DNA of 64,000 nucleotides from Streptomyces roseolilacinus (GCF_014649335.1 NZ_BMSV01000002.1:682074-746073), one strand, 5' to 3'. Shown: positions 34,720-44,493, numbered from the stretch's first letter. The notes: generated from the sequence alone by a model not told the origin. Numbers and translations are program-made.

Positions 34720-36108
34720 TCAGGCGGGAACGCCCGCCCTGTCCAGGACGGCGGCCATCTCGTCCTGGGGGAGCGCCGGGTTGGCGCCCGCGCTGGAGGC
34801 CAGTTCGGGGACGTGGAGCACTTCGCGGAGCCGGCGGGGCGGGAGGCGCGGGTCGCCGGCCGCCGCCTGACGCGTCCAGACCTCGGGGTCGTGGCTGAGA
34901 CGTTCGATCAGCCCCGGTGTGGCGGCCGGGTCCCGTACGGCCAGCCGGCGGTAGTTCCCGTCCGGGTGGTTCGCGTAGCGCGCGGCGAGGCCCTCGCGAG
35001 GGAAACGGGGGTGCGTCTCCGCCATCCAGGCGGAGAACGTGCCACCGAGCCGCGCGTACACCCGCATCAGGACCTCCTCCGGGGTGTCGGGGTGGTGAAT
35101 GCTCAGGAGGTTCTCCACCACCGGGTCCTCGGCGCGTGCGAGCAGACGCAGGAGGTCGGGCGGCAGATGGGGGCTCCGGGCGGCGGCGCGCTGAAGCAGC
35201 GGGTGGGCGGAAGCCGCGGCCCGACGCAACACCTCGGGGTCGGCGAGCCCCTCTCGTACCCACCGCACGCCGTCTCCCCTGTCCAGGTCCCCGACCGTGA
35301 AGTCGATCGCCATGCGCCGGGTCTCGTCCAGTTCCGGCCTGAGGGAGACCGCGAGCCGTACGGCCTCGTCAGGGTCGACGGCGAGCCGCTCCACGAGGTC
35401 GGCGGGCAACGACGGGTTCTCCGCGGGGGCGGCCGGATGCGTCCGTTCGGCGACGCACCGCTCGGCGTCGGCGCGGCGCAGGAGTCCATGTCGCAGCGCC
35501 TCGGCGGCGGACTTCGGGTCGCGGAGGAGTTCGGCGGTGACGCGTGCGTCCCGTCGGCACTCCCACAGCGCGGCGGCCCGCCGCACCACGGGGTCGGGGT
35601 CGGCCGGCAGAGCCGACCGTTCGTCCGGTGCCAGGATCCGCCATGCGCGCGCCGCGCTCCGGCGGGCCGCCGGATCGTGGTGGGCGGCCAGCGAGGCGAG
35701 GAACGACGGCACCAGGTGGGGCGAGTCCAGCAGGGCCGCCCGTACGGAAGGGTCGGGGTCGTCGAGCAGGCGGGCGCACACGCCGTCCGGCAGCGGCATG
35801 ACCACCGTACGCGGGTCACGCCACTCGGGACCGTACGCGAGAGCGGCCCGCACCTTGGGGGAGGGGTCGTCGGCGAGCCGGGCCCGCTGCGCGGGTTCGG
35901 CCCTGGCGCTCGTCGCGAAGTCGATCCGGGCACCCGGGTTCGGATGAGTCACGATCATCGCGACGGCCTGCTCGGGAAGCCCGGCCCGCTGCAGGACGTG
36001 ACGGGGCGGGCCACCGCCGCTGGAGGCGAGCAGACGCAGAAGCAGCGGTGTCGGCAGCGCCGGATTGCGGGCGACTCCGTCCAGTGCGGACGCGTGGAAG
36101 GCGACCAT
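34720..36108 (-). CDS. HEAT/leucine-rich-repeat-variant scaffold protein
   Basis: 462 residues from ATG 36108 with AGGGGGG upstream. It is made of about 15 helical repeats of 25-30 residues containing DPDPSVRAALLDSPHL, DPDPVVRRAAALWE, DPDEAVRLAVSLRPEL and DPEVLRRAAASAHPLLQ, the pattern of streptomycete variant leucine-rich or HEAT-like repeats. No catalytic residues are evident. It probably forms a curved protein-binding scaffold; partner unknown. Confidence 0.82.
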   Translation of the reverse strand: MVAFHASALDGVARNPALPTPLLLRLLASSGGGPPRHVLQRAGLPEQAVAMIVTHPNPGARIDFATSARAEPAQRARLADDPSPKVRAALAYGPEWRDPRTVVMPLPDGVCARLLDDPDPSVRAALLDSPHLVPSFLASLAAHHDPAARRSAARAWRILAPDERSALPADPDPVVRRAAALWECRRDARVTAELLRDPKSAAEALRHGLLRRADAERCVAERTHPAAPAENPSLPADLVERLAVDPDEAVRLAVSLRPELDETRRMAIDFTVGDLDRGDGVRWVREGLADPEVLRRAAASAHPLLQRAAARSPHLPPDLLRLLARAEDPVVENLLSIHHPDTPEEVLMRVYARLGGTFSAWMAETHPRFPREGLAARYANHPDGNYRRLAVRDPAATPGLIERLSHDPEVWTRQAAAGDPRLPPRRLREVLHVPELASSAGANPALPQDEMAAVLDRAGVPA

Positions 36109-36601
36109 GATCCCCCCTGGTATCTCCGTCGGCCGGTCGGCCTTCGCACCTCGCCCGGAGGCTGCCGTCGCCGACGTCCCCACTCAAGGAAGTCCAGATC
36201 AAGGGAAAAAGACCGCGGCGCCCTCGTACGCAAGAGCCGGTGCCCCGCCCTGCCCCAGCCCTCGCGGTCCGACATCAATGGCAGGAACGTAGCGGTTGGC
36301 CGACTTCGCTGGCAATCGGTCCAGGTTGAGAGTCGGAGGACACACGGATTGATCACGATGCGGTCACGGCGGAGGGGTTCTTCGAGGTCGGTGTCACACG
36401 AGAGCCGAAGGCCGTACCTGTGGAAGGCGGACGGCGGGATGGTCCCGCCCCACCTTCCAGGAGCACCCTGGGGCGAGCACCGCAGACGAGCTCGAGCAGC
36501 CCCCTGACCGGATCGGAGAGGCCCCCTCCGCCCCCCGTCGCCAAGGGCCGGGAGTTTCCGCAGGTCAGCATCGGCGGAAAGGAGGTCGTCGCAGCTCCGA
36601 C
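36109..36601. other. 493-bp region, probably remains of the locus next to the replication-relaxation relic
   Basis: No family is recognised. The region is slightly less GC-rich than its neighbours around 36180-36360 and precedes a decayed plasmid-type gene, so it may be part of the same acquired segment. Confidence 0.35.
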
Positions 36602-37593
36602 AACCCTCATGCCCCAAGGCGCCCCACGCACAGGAAGAACTCGACGGAGCCCCGGCGGAGGAAGCCGCTGCAAGCGCTGGGCATCTTCCAGAGGGCTACG
36701 CCCGATCGGTTGTGGATGTCGACCCGCCCGGACAACCGGCACGACAAGCTCACGTGGGACACCCTTCTGGATCACCGGCTGATGAGGATCGACTCGGTCC
36801 GGGAGGGCCGGCGACAGGTGCGGGTGCTGACCGCCCGAGGCCACCGCGAGGCGAAGAAGCCGCTGGAGCCGAAGGGCATACGCATCTCGGCGCTGCGCGA
36901 GGAGAAGTACGACCCCGACACCGGCCAGCTGCTCGGCGCCGGCTGCGACGACCACGTCGCGGCTGTGACCTCGACGGCCGCCGAACTGCACCGTGCCGGG
37001 ACCGGCCACCGGCTCGGCTTCGCCGCCGAGATCCCGTACCGGCTCGCGGACGGGTACGCGCAGCGGGCGGGCCTGGTGATGCGGACACCGACGGCGGGGA
37101 TGGCGATGTTACTGCTGGAGATCGACCGCCACACCGAGGACGCGCACGACCTGGTGACCAAGCTGCGCCGGTACGGGAAGTGGAGCCGGTTGCCGCCACG
37201 GGACACGGACAAGCACACCGTGGACCTGGTCCACTCCCGGCCGGACACGATCGACCAGTTGATCGGCCACGGGTATCGGCTGTGGCGGCGGGTCTGTCCG
37301 CCGACCGGCCGGGAGGGCCCGGTGCCCCTCGCGTTCGTGTTCGCGGACACCATGGAGGCGAAGGTCGACAAGACATCGCCACCCGCTTCGACGATCTCGC
37401 CACCCGCCACAAGGCCGGAGTCCACCTTGCCGCACCCATCCTCCGGCTCCGCGAACCCACCCAAGATCCTTTGTCGGACAGGGGCCGGCCGCTCCGCACG
37501 GGCGGCGGAAGAGACGGTCCGCTTGAACAGCGGGGGTTTGAAAACCCGACATGGGCGGAAACACGCGCGCGGTGGAGCAGAGACCCAGGGTGA
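36602..37593 (+). pseudogene. decayed replication-relaxation family gene
   Basis: The plus-strand frame through 36662-37372 reads KPLQALGIFQRATPDRLW, then RPDNRHDKLTWDTLLDHRLM, SVREGRRQVRVLTARGHREA and WRRVCPPTGREGPVPLAFVF, the signature of plasmid/ICE replication-relaxation proteins. At about 37370 the homology moves to another frame (DIATRFDDLATRHKAGVHLA, then APILRLREPTQDPL). There is no proper start. The frame change and missing N-terminus mark it as a relic of an integrated plasmid or conjugative element. Confidence 0.75.
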
Positions 37594-37692
37594 GAGGGGC
37601 ACCATCGAGCCGCCGCAGTCCCGCGCGAGGCACGCGGCCACGACGGCAGGGGGGAGTACCCCCTGCCGAGGGCGGTCTCAGGGTACGCGCGT

Positions 37693-40506
37693 TCAACGAG
37701 GGCGAGCGGCCGTGAGCCGAGCTCGGAGACGCTCGGCGTGGGGGTGTCCGAGGTCCTCCAGTATGGACAACTGCCGCTGCCACGCGCGGCGGGCTGCGTC
37801 CGTCTCACCCAGTGAATCGAGGGTCTGCCCCAGGGCTGCCATCGTCTGCGCCTCCGTCCAGGGGTACCCGTCTGCCTGGCAGATGGCGAGGGCCTGACGC
37901 AGACAAGCGAGGGCCTGGTCGAAGTGCCCCAGCATGCGGTGGGCCTGGCCGAGGCACTCGAGGGTGATGGCCTCGCTGTACCGGTCGTGGCCCTCCCGCA
38001 GGATGGCGAGCGAGTGCTGCAGGTGTTCGACGGACTCCTCCACCCGTTCGGACTCCTGAAGGCTGTGGCCGAGCTCCTTGAGTGCCCATGCCTCAAGCCG
38101 GCGGAAGCCAAATCGGCGGCACAGCTCAAGGCATTCCCGAAGGGCGCCGCACGCCTCGTCGAATCGCTTCAGGTGACGACGGGCCTCGGCCAGCGCGATG
38201 AGGGCCGTGCTCTGCTCCCAGGGGGCGTCGATGGTCCTGCTGATGTCCAGGGCGCACTCGAAGCGGGTCACGGCTCGGTCAAAGCGGTGCTGCGACTGCT
38301 GCTCGACGAAGCCGAGGCTGAGCAGGGCCCAGACCTGGGCCGGTCGGTGGCCCAGATGGCGTGCGGAGGCCAGCGCTGTCTCGTTGGCCGCGACGGCGTC
38401 GCCCCACGACTTGCGCATAGTGAAGTAGGGCACCAGCACGGTCGGCAACTGCCAGGCGGTGGTGTGGTCGCCCGCTGCGGCTGCCCACTTGACGGTGGCG
38501 GTCAGGTTGTCGTGTTCCGTTTCGCACCACGCCATCGCCTGCCCGCGTTCACGGAAGGCGAGCGGGAGGCAGCCAGCCGGTGGCGGCATGAGAGGGAACC
38601 GGGGGCACTCGAGGTCGAGGGCCTGATTGGCCGCATACGCGGTGTGCAGGTAGAAGGCAGCCACCCGGGCCAGTGCCGCGTCCTTGGTCGCAGCGGGCTG
38701 GAGACGCCCGCGCTCAGCGGCGTAGAGACGGATCAGGTCGTGCATGCGGTAGCGGCCCTGGGTACGCTGCTGCACCAAGTTCACCCGCTCCATGGTTTGC
38801 AGGAGCATCCGGGTGCGGGCGAGCGGCAGGGCGACGAGGCTGGCGGCGGCGGGCAGGCTGACGTCCGGCCCGGCTACGAGCCCGAGGAGATCGAACAGGC
38901 GGGCGGCCGCGTCGTCCAGTGTGTGATAGGACGCCTCGAAGACCGCACGTACGTCGGTGGTGAGATCGCCGCTGCTCAGCGCGTCGAGCCGGGTGCTCAC
39001 GTCGTCGAGCTCCTCGGCCAGCAGCGAGAGGGTGAAGTCCGGCCGTGCGGCGGCACGAGCCGCCACAAGCCCCAGGGCCAGGGGAAGCCCGGCGCACTGC
39101 CGCAGCAGGGAGGTCACGGCCTCGGGCTCGGCCGTCACCCGGTCCTGGCCGAGAGCTCCGGTGAACACCTCGCGTGCCTCCTGGTCGGGAAGCGGCTCCA
39201 GGTTCAGGCAGCGGGCGCCATGGGTGGTGGCCAGACCGGTCATCTGGTGCCGGCTGGTGACCACGACAGCACAGGTGACGCTGCCCGGCAGCAGCGGGCG
39301 CACCTGGTCGGCGTCGCGGGCGTTGTCCAGAACGATCAGCATGCGGCGGTTGGCGACCAGCGACCGGTACAGCGCTGCCTGAGCTGCGGGGTCCGCGGGA
39401 GTCACCTCAGGAGTCGTGCCGAGTGCGGTGAGAAAGCCGGAAATCACCGTCACCGCGCTCACGGGCTCGGCGGAAGGGTCGAATCCGCGCAGGTCCGCGT
39501 ACAACTGCCCGTCCGGGAACCCGTCGAGGTGGTCGTGTGCCCATTTCAGCGCCAGCCAGGTCTTGCCAATCCCGCCGGCGCCGCCGATGGCCGAGATGAC
39601 CAGCACGGGGTTCCCGTCGGACGGTGCCTTCAGCATGTCGTCAAGAGCCGCCAGTTCATGGTTCCTGCCCGTGAAGGCCGCCGGCGCGGCGGGAAGCTGG
39701 CGGGGCACCGGTAAGGGAACGACATCAGGAGCCGTGCCGGCGGCCACGGGCGCCACCACGGCGGCGGAGGCGCCGAGCGCCGGGTCCCCCACGAGGATCC
39801 CGTGGTACAGCTTCCGCAGGGCGGGTCCCGGGTCAATGCCCAACTCCTCGGCGAGAGTCACCCGTGTGGTCTCGTACTGCGTCAGCGCGTCGGCTGACCG
39901 ACCGCACCGGTGGAGCGCCAGCATGACCTGCGCGACCAGGCGTTCCTCGAACGGCTGGCGTGCCACCTGAGCCAACAGATCAGGGAGTGCCTCCGCGTGC
40001 CGGCCCAGGGCGAGCAAGGCGTCGTTGAGGTCCAAACGGGCCGCGTGCTGCTCCGCCAGTAACTGTTCGCGCAGGCCATCGAACCAGGGTGACTCGATGC
40101 CCGCGAACGGCTCACCGCGCCACAGACCGAGCGCCTCCGTCAGACGTGCTGCGGAGTGACTCGCGGGCCCTCTCCGTGCCTCGGCCACTGCGACACGGAA
40201 GCGGAGCAGATCGATGGCGGACTCCTCCGCCTCGAGGACGTACCCACCACTCCGCCGCAGGATCCGTGTGTGCTCGTCCTCGACCTTCTGCCGCAGCCGG
40301 GACAGGTAGCTGTGGAGCGTGGCACGCGCCCGCTGTGGCGCATCCTCGCCCCACACCCTGGCGATCAGTTCCGCCGGAGGGACGGTCCGGTTCGCCTCCG
40401 CGGCCAGTGCCGCCAGGACGCTCCGCTGCCGTACATGACCCAGGTCTGTTTCCCGACCGTCGAAGCGTGCTTCCACAGGCCCCAGAACGCTGATGAGCAT
40501 CGTCAT
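37693..40506 (-). CDS. AfsR/SARP-family regulator with NB-ARC and TPR domains
   Basis: 937 residues. OmpR-like winged helix (about 1-95; LGHVRQRSVLAALAAEANRT, LHSYLSRLRQKVEDEHTRIL), bacterial transcriptional activation domain (about 100-245; DLLRFRVAVAEARR, EELGIDPGPALRKLY), NB-ARC with Walker A GGAGGIGKTWLA at about 315 and LIVLDNARDADQVRPLLPG, then C-terminal TPRs (about 650-930). This is the full AfsR layout. Such STAND regulators activate antibiotic or secreted-protein genes. The divergent secreted L,D-transpeptidase-like gene is the closest candidate target; a role in the azoxy cluster 5 kb away is possible but unsupported. Confidence 0.92.
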   Translation of the reverse strand: MTMLISVLGPVEARFDGRETDLGHVRQRSVLAALAAEANRTVPPAELIARVWGEDAPQRARATLHSYLSRLRQKVEDEHTRILRRSGGYVLEAEESAIDLLRFRVAVAEARRGPASHSAARLTEALGLWRGEPFAGIESPWFDGLREQLLAEQHAARLDLNDALLALGRHAEALPDLLAQVARQPFEERLVAQVMLALHRCGRSADALTQYETTRVTLAEELGIDPGPALRKLYHGILVGDPALGASAAVVAPVAAGTAPDVVPLPVPRQLPAAPAAFTGRNHELAALDDMLKAPSDGNPVLVISAIGGAGGIGKTWLALKWAHDHLDGFPDGQLYADLRGFDPSAEPVSAVTVISGFLTALGTTPEVTPADPAAQAALYRSLVANRRMLIVLDNARDADQVRPLLPGSVTCAVVVTSRHQMTGLATTHGARCLNLEPLPDQEAREVFTGALGQDRVTAEPEAVTSLLRQCAGLPLALGLVAARAAARPDFTLSLLAEELDDVSTRLDALSSGDLTTDVRAVFEASYHTLDDAAARLFDLLGLVAGPDVSLPAAASLVALPLARTRMLLQTMERVNLVQQRTQGRYRMHDLIRLYAAERGRLQPAATKDAALARVAAFYLHTAYAANQALDLECPRFPLMPPPAGCLPLAFRERGQAMAWCETEHDNLTATVKWAAAAGDHTTAWQLPTVLVPYFTMRKSWGDAVAANETALASARHLGHRPAQVWALLSLGFVEQQSQHRFDRAVTRFECALDISRTIDAPWEQSTALIALAEARRHLKRFDEACGALRECLELCRRFGFRRLEAWALKELGHSLQESERVEESVEHLQHSLAILREGHDRYSEAITLECLGQAHRMLGHFDQALACLRQALAICQADGYPWTEAQTMAALGQTLDSLGETDAARRAWQRQLSILEDLGHPHAERLRARLTAARPR

Positions 40507-40802
40507 GCCCGGATCCGTAGCCCGTGTCGCGCCGGCGCATTCGCGCTGAGAGCAGGGATTTCAAGAACCGGCCATGAAATGCCCAAGCCCATGCGGGGAC
40601 TGTGCTGACAGTGCCTGGCACTGAAACTCGATGGTGCGAGCCCCCGGGAAGCCGCCTGACGACGGACTGCTGGACGGTCACGGGGGTCGGTTGCAAGGGG
40701 GATCGGCGCCGGCATACAGCGTCCGCTCGAACGCATGACGATGCGGACGTCGCTTCAGGCACGGACCGAAGAACCAGCTGACGACACAAGATCGGAGTAC
40801 TC

Positions 40803-41429
40803 ATGACAACCGGAGCAACCACTACCACCCGGGCGCGCCTCGCCACTGCCCTCCTCGCCGTCACCCTCGTCGGCGGCCTCGCGACCGCCACCGCCCCACC
40901 GGCCCAGGCCGGGCCGGCCGCCGCGAGCCTCGCGGCCGTCACCGCCCCGTCGACCCAGGCCGGGTCAGCCGCCGCCACCTACTACCTCAAGTTCGACAAG
41001 GGATCCAACACCAACTCCTCGCTGGCGTTGATGAAGAGCGTCCCCGGGCCGGACAAGGTGATCAAGAAGTACCGGGCCGGCTCCGGCGTCACGAAGAACG
41101 AGTGCGCCAGAGAGAAGGGCTGGCTGCCGACCAAGTCGTACACGATCAAGAAGTGGCACAAGACGTACAACGGGAGCCTGATCAAGGGGTACGCCTTCCA
41201 GCTCAACGACACGAAGTGCAAGGACGGACGCACCCCGCGGACCGAGCTCTTCATCCACAGCGAGATGACCAGGAACGGCGGCCGTGGCAGCACCGAAGCC
41301 ACCCGCTGGGACGGGAACGGGGACTACAAGTCCGCCGGCTGCATCAAGCTCAAGCCGGAGGACATCAAGGACCTCTACAAGCGCGGCAAGGCTGTCGGGT
41401 TCCCGACCAAGCTCGTGGTCACGAACTGA
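40803..41429 (+). CDS. secreted L,D-transpeptidase-like protein
   Basis: 208 residues with a Sec signal peptide (ARLATALLAVTLVGGLATATA, cleaved near AQA). The C-terminal part carries His152 in FIHSEM and the Ser177-Ala-Gly-Cys180 motif in DYKSAGCIKLKPEDIKDLY, which resembles the His/S-x-G-C active site of YkuD L,D-transpeptidases. The match is by motif only and the spacing is longer than usual. It would act on peptidoglycan or a secreted peptide. The 296-bp gap upstream, shared with the AfsR-type gene, must contain both promoters; no dyad was identified. Confidence 0.65.
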   Translation: MTTGATTTTRARLATALLAVTLVGGLATATAPPAQAGPAAASLAAVTAPSTQAGSAAATYYLKFDKGSNTNSSLALMKSVPGPDKVIKKYRAGSGVTKNECAREKGWLPTKSYTIKKWHKTYNGSLIKGYAFQLNDTKCKDGRTPRTELFIHSEMTRNGGRGSTEATRWDGNGDYKSAGCIKLKPEDIKDLYKRGKAVGFPTKLVVTN

Positions 41430-41529
41430 CGGGAGGGTCGATACGGCCACCCCGGCTCGACCGGGCCGCCCGCCCCGCCAGAACTCGGCGGGGCGGGCGG
41501 CCCCGCATGCGTGCCGCGCCGCATGCCGA

Positions 41530-41609
41530 CGGCATCCGTCGATGTGCTCCCGGAGCAGGCCGGCGTGGCCGGTGTGGCGGGCGTCCCCCTCGATCAGGTG
41601 AACAAGGAC
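41530..41609 (-). pseudogene. C-terminal tail of a DinB/DUF664 protein
   Basis: The minus strand reads VLVHLIEGDARHTGHAGLLR then EHIDG, the closing helix of DinB-like DUF664 (mycothiol-transferase-type) proteins. An in-frame stop immediately precedes it and no upstream homology is seen. It is a small relic. The rest of 41430-41975 holds no other recognisable gene. Confidence 0.5.
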
Positions 41610-41975
41610 TCAGCACAGCGAGACCTTCCCGCCAGGAGTCGTCGCCCTCGACGTCGAGGGCGGGGGCGACGGCGGTGAACCGCGGTGGCAGGGTCCGGCC
41701 CGGCGGCGGCTTGACCTCCCCGCCGGGCATGCTGGGGCGGCACCTGCTGCCGGTTGCATCTCCCGGCCTGGGACATGGAAGAGGGCGATTGCTCCATCGG
41801 CCACGAAAACCGACGAACCCTGCCGGCACGGCGACCGCTTGGACCGAGAGGGGAGAGGAGCACCATGCGCGACTTTGCCGATAGCGAACCGTTCTCGTCG
41901 TGACGGATGAGCGGGCGAGCTGACGCGCTGAGCGTTCCAGCGGATGAGTGGTGGGCGTCGGTATGCAGGGCCGGC

Positions 41976-42006
41976 TTGACCCGTCCCCCAAGGGCCGGGT
42001 TTAGCG
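41976..42006 (+). promoter_or_regulatory. MerR-type promoter with 19-bp spacer
   Basis: TTGACC at 41976-41981 and TTAGCG at 42001-42006 are 19 bp apart, the stretched spacing typical of MerR-controlled promoters. The spacer contains a dyad with ACCCG and CGGGT ends. It lies 24 nt before the MerR-peroxiredoxin ATG, so autoregulation by MerR-style DNA untwisting is likely. Confidence 0.65.
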
Positions 42007-42030
42007 TTCTGTTGCGACGAGGAGGTGCAC

Positions 42031-42996
42031 ATGCGTGCAGGCGAGGCGGCCGCGGCCGCCGGCGTGACGATCAAGGCGTTGCGCTATTACGAGGACTGCG
42101 GTCTGCTCCACCCCGGCCGTGCGGCCAACGGCTACCGCGACTACACCGCGGAGGACGTCCGGCTGGCGGAGGAGATCCGCAGCCTCGGGGCGCTCGGCCT
42201 CACTCCCCTGGAGACCAGGCCGTTTCTCACGTGCCTGCGCGCGGGTCACGAGGAAGGCGACCACTGCGCGGAGTCCCTGGCCGCCTACCAGCGGAAGATC
42301 GAGGCGCTCGACCTCCTCGTCGCCCGGCTGGCCCACAGCCGGGAAGAGCTGATCCGCCGCCGGGACGCGGCGGCCCGGCGAGGTTTCCCCTCCATCACCG
42401 AGCCATTCGAGGAGCCCGACATGACGCTGCCCAAGGCCGACCCCCTGCCTTCCGGCCTGCCGGCCCCGGTGGACGACGGCGCCGCCGCCCACCTTCCGGG
42501 CCGTGTGCTCCCCGCTCTGTCGTTCACCGGCACGGACGGTGACGACATACGCCTGGACGCGGTCTCCGAGGGCCGCTGGGTGCTCTTCTTCTACCCGCTG
42601 ACCGGAGACCCGGCCGCCGACATCCCGGAGGGCTGGAACGACATCCCGGGCGCCCGCGGGTGCAGCCAGGAGGCGTGCAGCTTCCGCGACAACCTGGACG
42701 CACTGCGAGCCGAAGGCGTCGCTCGCGTCCTTGCCCTGTCCTCGGACCGGGCCGACTACCAGCAGGCGCTCGTGGAGCGCCTGCATCTGCCCTACCCGAT
42801 GCTCTCCGACCCCCGGCTCACGCTCGCAGACGCGCTGGAGCTCCCGACGTTCGAGGCCAACGGGCAGAGGATGTACCGCCGCCTGACCCTCGTACTGCGC
42901 GGCGCCACCATCGAGCACGTCTTCTACCCGGTCTTCCCACCGGACACCCACGCCGAGGAAGTGACGCAGTGGTTCCGCAACCATCGCGACGCATGA
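42031..42996 (+). CDS. MerR regulator fused to a BCP/PrxQ-type peroxiredoxin
   Basis: 321 residues from ATG 42031 (GAGGAGG upstream). Residues 1-115 are a MerR HTH and coiled coil (AAAAAGVTIKALRYYEDCGL, GYRDYTAEDVRL) with Cys23, Cys68 and Cys79. Residues 135-321 are a peroxiredoxin with the BCP-type pair Cys211 and Cys216 in GARGCSQEACSFRDN, and FYPLTGDPA before it. An internal ATG at 42421 preceded by GAGGAG could also yield the peroxiredoxin alone. The fusion suggests a protein that senses and destroys peroxide while controlling its own promoter. No frameshift joins the halves. Confidence 0.88.
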   Translation: MRAGEAAAAAGVTIKALRYYEDCGLLHPGRAANGYRDYTAEDVRLAEEIRSLGALGLTPLETRPFLTCLRAGHEEGDHCAESLAAYQRKIEALDLLVARLAHSREELIRRRDAAARRGFPSITEPFEEPDMTLPKADPLPSGLPAPVDDGAAAHLPGRVLPALSFTGTDGDDIRLDAVSEGRWVLFFYPLTGDPAADIPEGWNDIPGARGCSQEACSFRDNLDALRAEGVARVLALSSDRADYQQALVERLHLPYPMLSDPRLTLADALELPTFEANGQRMYRRLTLVLRGATIEHVFYPVFPPDTHAEEVTQWFRNHRDA

Positions 42997-43016
42997 CCGC
43001 ATCGATCCAAGGCCGC

Positions 43017-43869
43017 GTCCTATGTGGTGAGGCGTCGTCGAGCTCGGTAGGGAGCGGGGTGCGTGGAATCGGATCGTTCCGGACGGGTCGTGGGAGATCG
43101 CGAAACCGCTGATCCCGCCGTCGAAGGTGCGGCCGCAGGGCGGCGGAACGCGGGACGCACCTGATGAGGCGCTGTTCGCCGTGATCATCCACGTGTCGGT
43201 GTCCAGGTGCGTCCGGCGCGCGCTGCCGCCGTGCTTCGGCATCTCGAAGCCGACCGCCCACCGGCGGTTCCCGATCTGGTCCGGAGCCGGTGCCTGGGGC
43301 CGTCCGCACGAGGCCGTTCTGCACCGTCTCGACGACGCCGGCCTCCTCGACGTGACCCGCGTCGTGCTCGACACCACCCACGTGAGGGCTGAAAAAGGGG
43401 GCTACCGCACCGGTCCGAGTCCCGTGGACCGGGGCAAGCCGGGTTCCGAGACGCACGTCCCGCCGGATGCGAACGGACTGCCCTTTCTCGTCGGCGTCAC
43501 CGCGGCCGACACCCGCGACAGCGAAGGACTGAAGCCGATGGTGGAGGGTCACCACACGAGGCACGACCCCCACCGCGACCGGCACCCCAAGCCTCAGCGC
43601 CTGCATGCGGACAAAACTCACGATCGTGCTGACCTGGGCAGATGACTCCGGGGCAAGCGCATCGGCGTGCGCATCGCCGCAAGGGCATCGAGCCCGGCAA
43701 GCGATCGGGACGGCGCCGCCGGGTCGTCGAGCGGACGATGCCCTGGCTGTCCGGATACCGCCGCCTCAGCCCCCGCTACGAACGCGATCCCCGCAACTAC
43801 CCGGCCTTCCTCGGACTCGCCGCGGCCCTGTGGCGCCATGAGCGGCTCGTCCGCCTCACCACGTAGGAC
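43017..43869 (+). mobile_element. IS5-family insertion sequence with terminal inverted repeats
   Basis: 853-bp element bounded by GTCCTATGTGGTGAGGCG (43017-43034) and the inverted copy CGCCTCACCACGTAGGAC (43852-43869), matching at 17 of 18 positions. It contains one decayed transposase gene. No target duplication was evident. It lies 20 bp after the MerR-peroxiredoxin stop and 6 bp from the end of the TetR gene, so both survived the insertion. Confidence 0.85.
43037..43866 (+). pseudogene. IS5-family transposase, nonsense and frameshift
   Basis: The frame starts WNRIVPDGSWEIAKPLIPPS and contains PTAHRRFPIWSGAGAW, VVLDTTHVRAEKGG and TGPSPVDRGKPGSETHV, typical of IS5-group DDE transposases. 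A TGA at 43643-43645 stands where the family has Trp, and one base is lost near 43680. The C-terminus continues in another frame as RRRRVVERTMPWLSGYRRL, then PAFLGLAAALWRHERLVRL. The enzyme cannot be made intact. Confidence 0.85.
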
Positions 43870-43875
43870 ACCGTC

Positions 43876-44493
43876 TCAGTTCTCGGGGAGTCGCGGGGGT
43901 GAGGCGATCGTGGCGGCGACCATCCGTCGGACGGTGTGCTCGTCGACGGTCTCCTCGAAGAACAGGCTGCGGAAGAGGATGGCTCCTGCCCACGAGTCGA
44001 GGACCAGGGAGATGTCCGTGTCCGGGGGGAGGGTTCCGCGTTCGACGGCGCGCGCGAGGACCTGCTGCGAGGAGGCCTTGCGGCCTTCGATCAGGTTGTG
44101 GGTGAGGAAGTTGCGCAGGCCCGAGTCGTCCGCGACATCCGCCATCAGGGCCGGCAGCGCCACTCGGATCTTCTGCGAGGAGTACAGGTCCGCCAGAGCG
44201 CGGGCCACGGCGACCAGTTCGGCTGCGCTGTCGCCCGTGTCCTCGTTCGGTATCGCGGGCAGCTCCTCACGCACGGCATCGAGTACCAGGGCCGGTTTGC
44301 TGGGCCAGGAACGGTAGATCGTCGCCTTGCCGACACGTGCCTCCACGGCGACTCCGCCGATGGTGAGCTTGGAATAGCCGACCTGAGCCAGTATCCGCAG
44401 GGTCGCGGAGAGGATTCGCTCACGCGCGTCCAAATCTCGCATGTGGGTGCCGGAGCGGTCCGACACCTGATGTAGGTTCCTGTTCTGTCCCAT
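43876..44493 (-). CDS. TetR-family repressor, probable regulator of the azoxy-type cluster
   Basis: 205 residues from ATG 44493 (an internal ATG at 44442 is an alternative; neither has a clear ribosome binding site). HTH: LTIGGVAVEARVGKATIYRSWPSKPALVLDAV. The C-terminal domain is of the TetR_C type seen in many streptomycete regulators. The 18-bp dyad 58 bp upstream of its start recurs with one mismatch on top of the promoter at the far end of the biosynthetic operon. I therefore infer that it represses itself and that operon. An IS element sits 6 bp behind its stop. Confidence 0.88.
   Translation of the reverse strand: MGQNRNLHQVSDRSGTHMRDLDARERILSATLRILAQVGYSKLTIGGVAVEARVGKATIYRSWPSKPALVLDAVREELPAIPNEDTGDSAAELVAVARALADLYSSQKIRVALPALMADVADDSGLRNFLTHNLIEGRKASSQQVLARAVERGTLPPDTDISLVLDSWAGAILFRSLFFEETVDEHTVRRMVAATIASPPRLPEN

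Noticed and set aside
37693..40506. AfsR-type regulator as cluster-situated activator of the azoxy operon
   Set aside because: An IS element and unrelated genes intervene and no SARP heptamer repeats were seen before the operon promoter; the TetR operator explains control better.
43642..43866. Separate 74-codon gene before the TetR gene
   Set aside because: It is the frame-shifted C-terminus of the IS5 transposase, not an independent gene.
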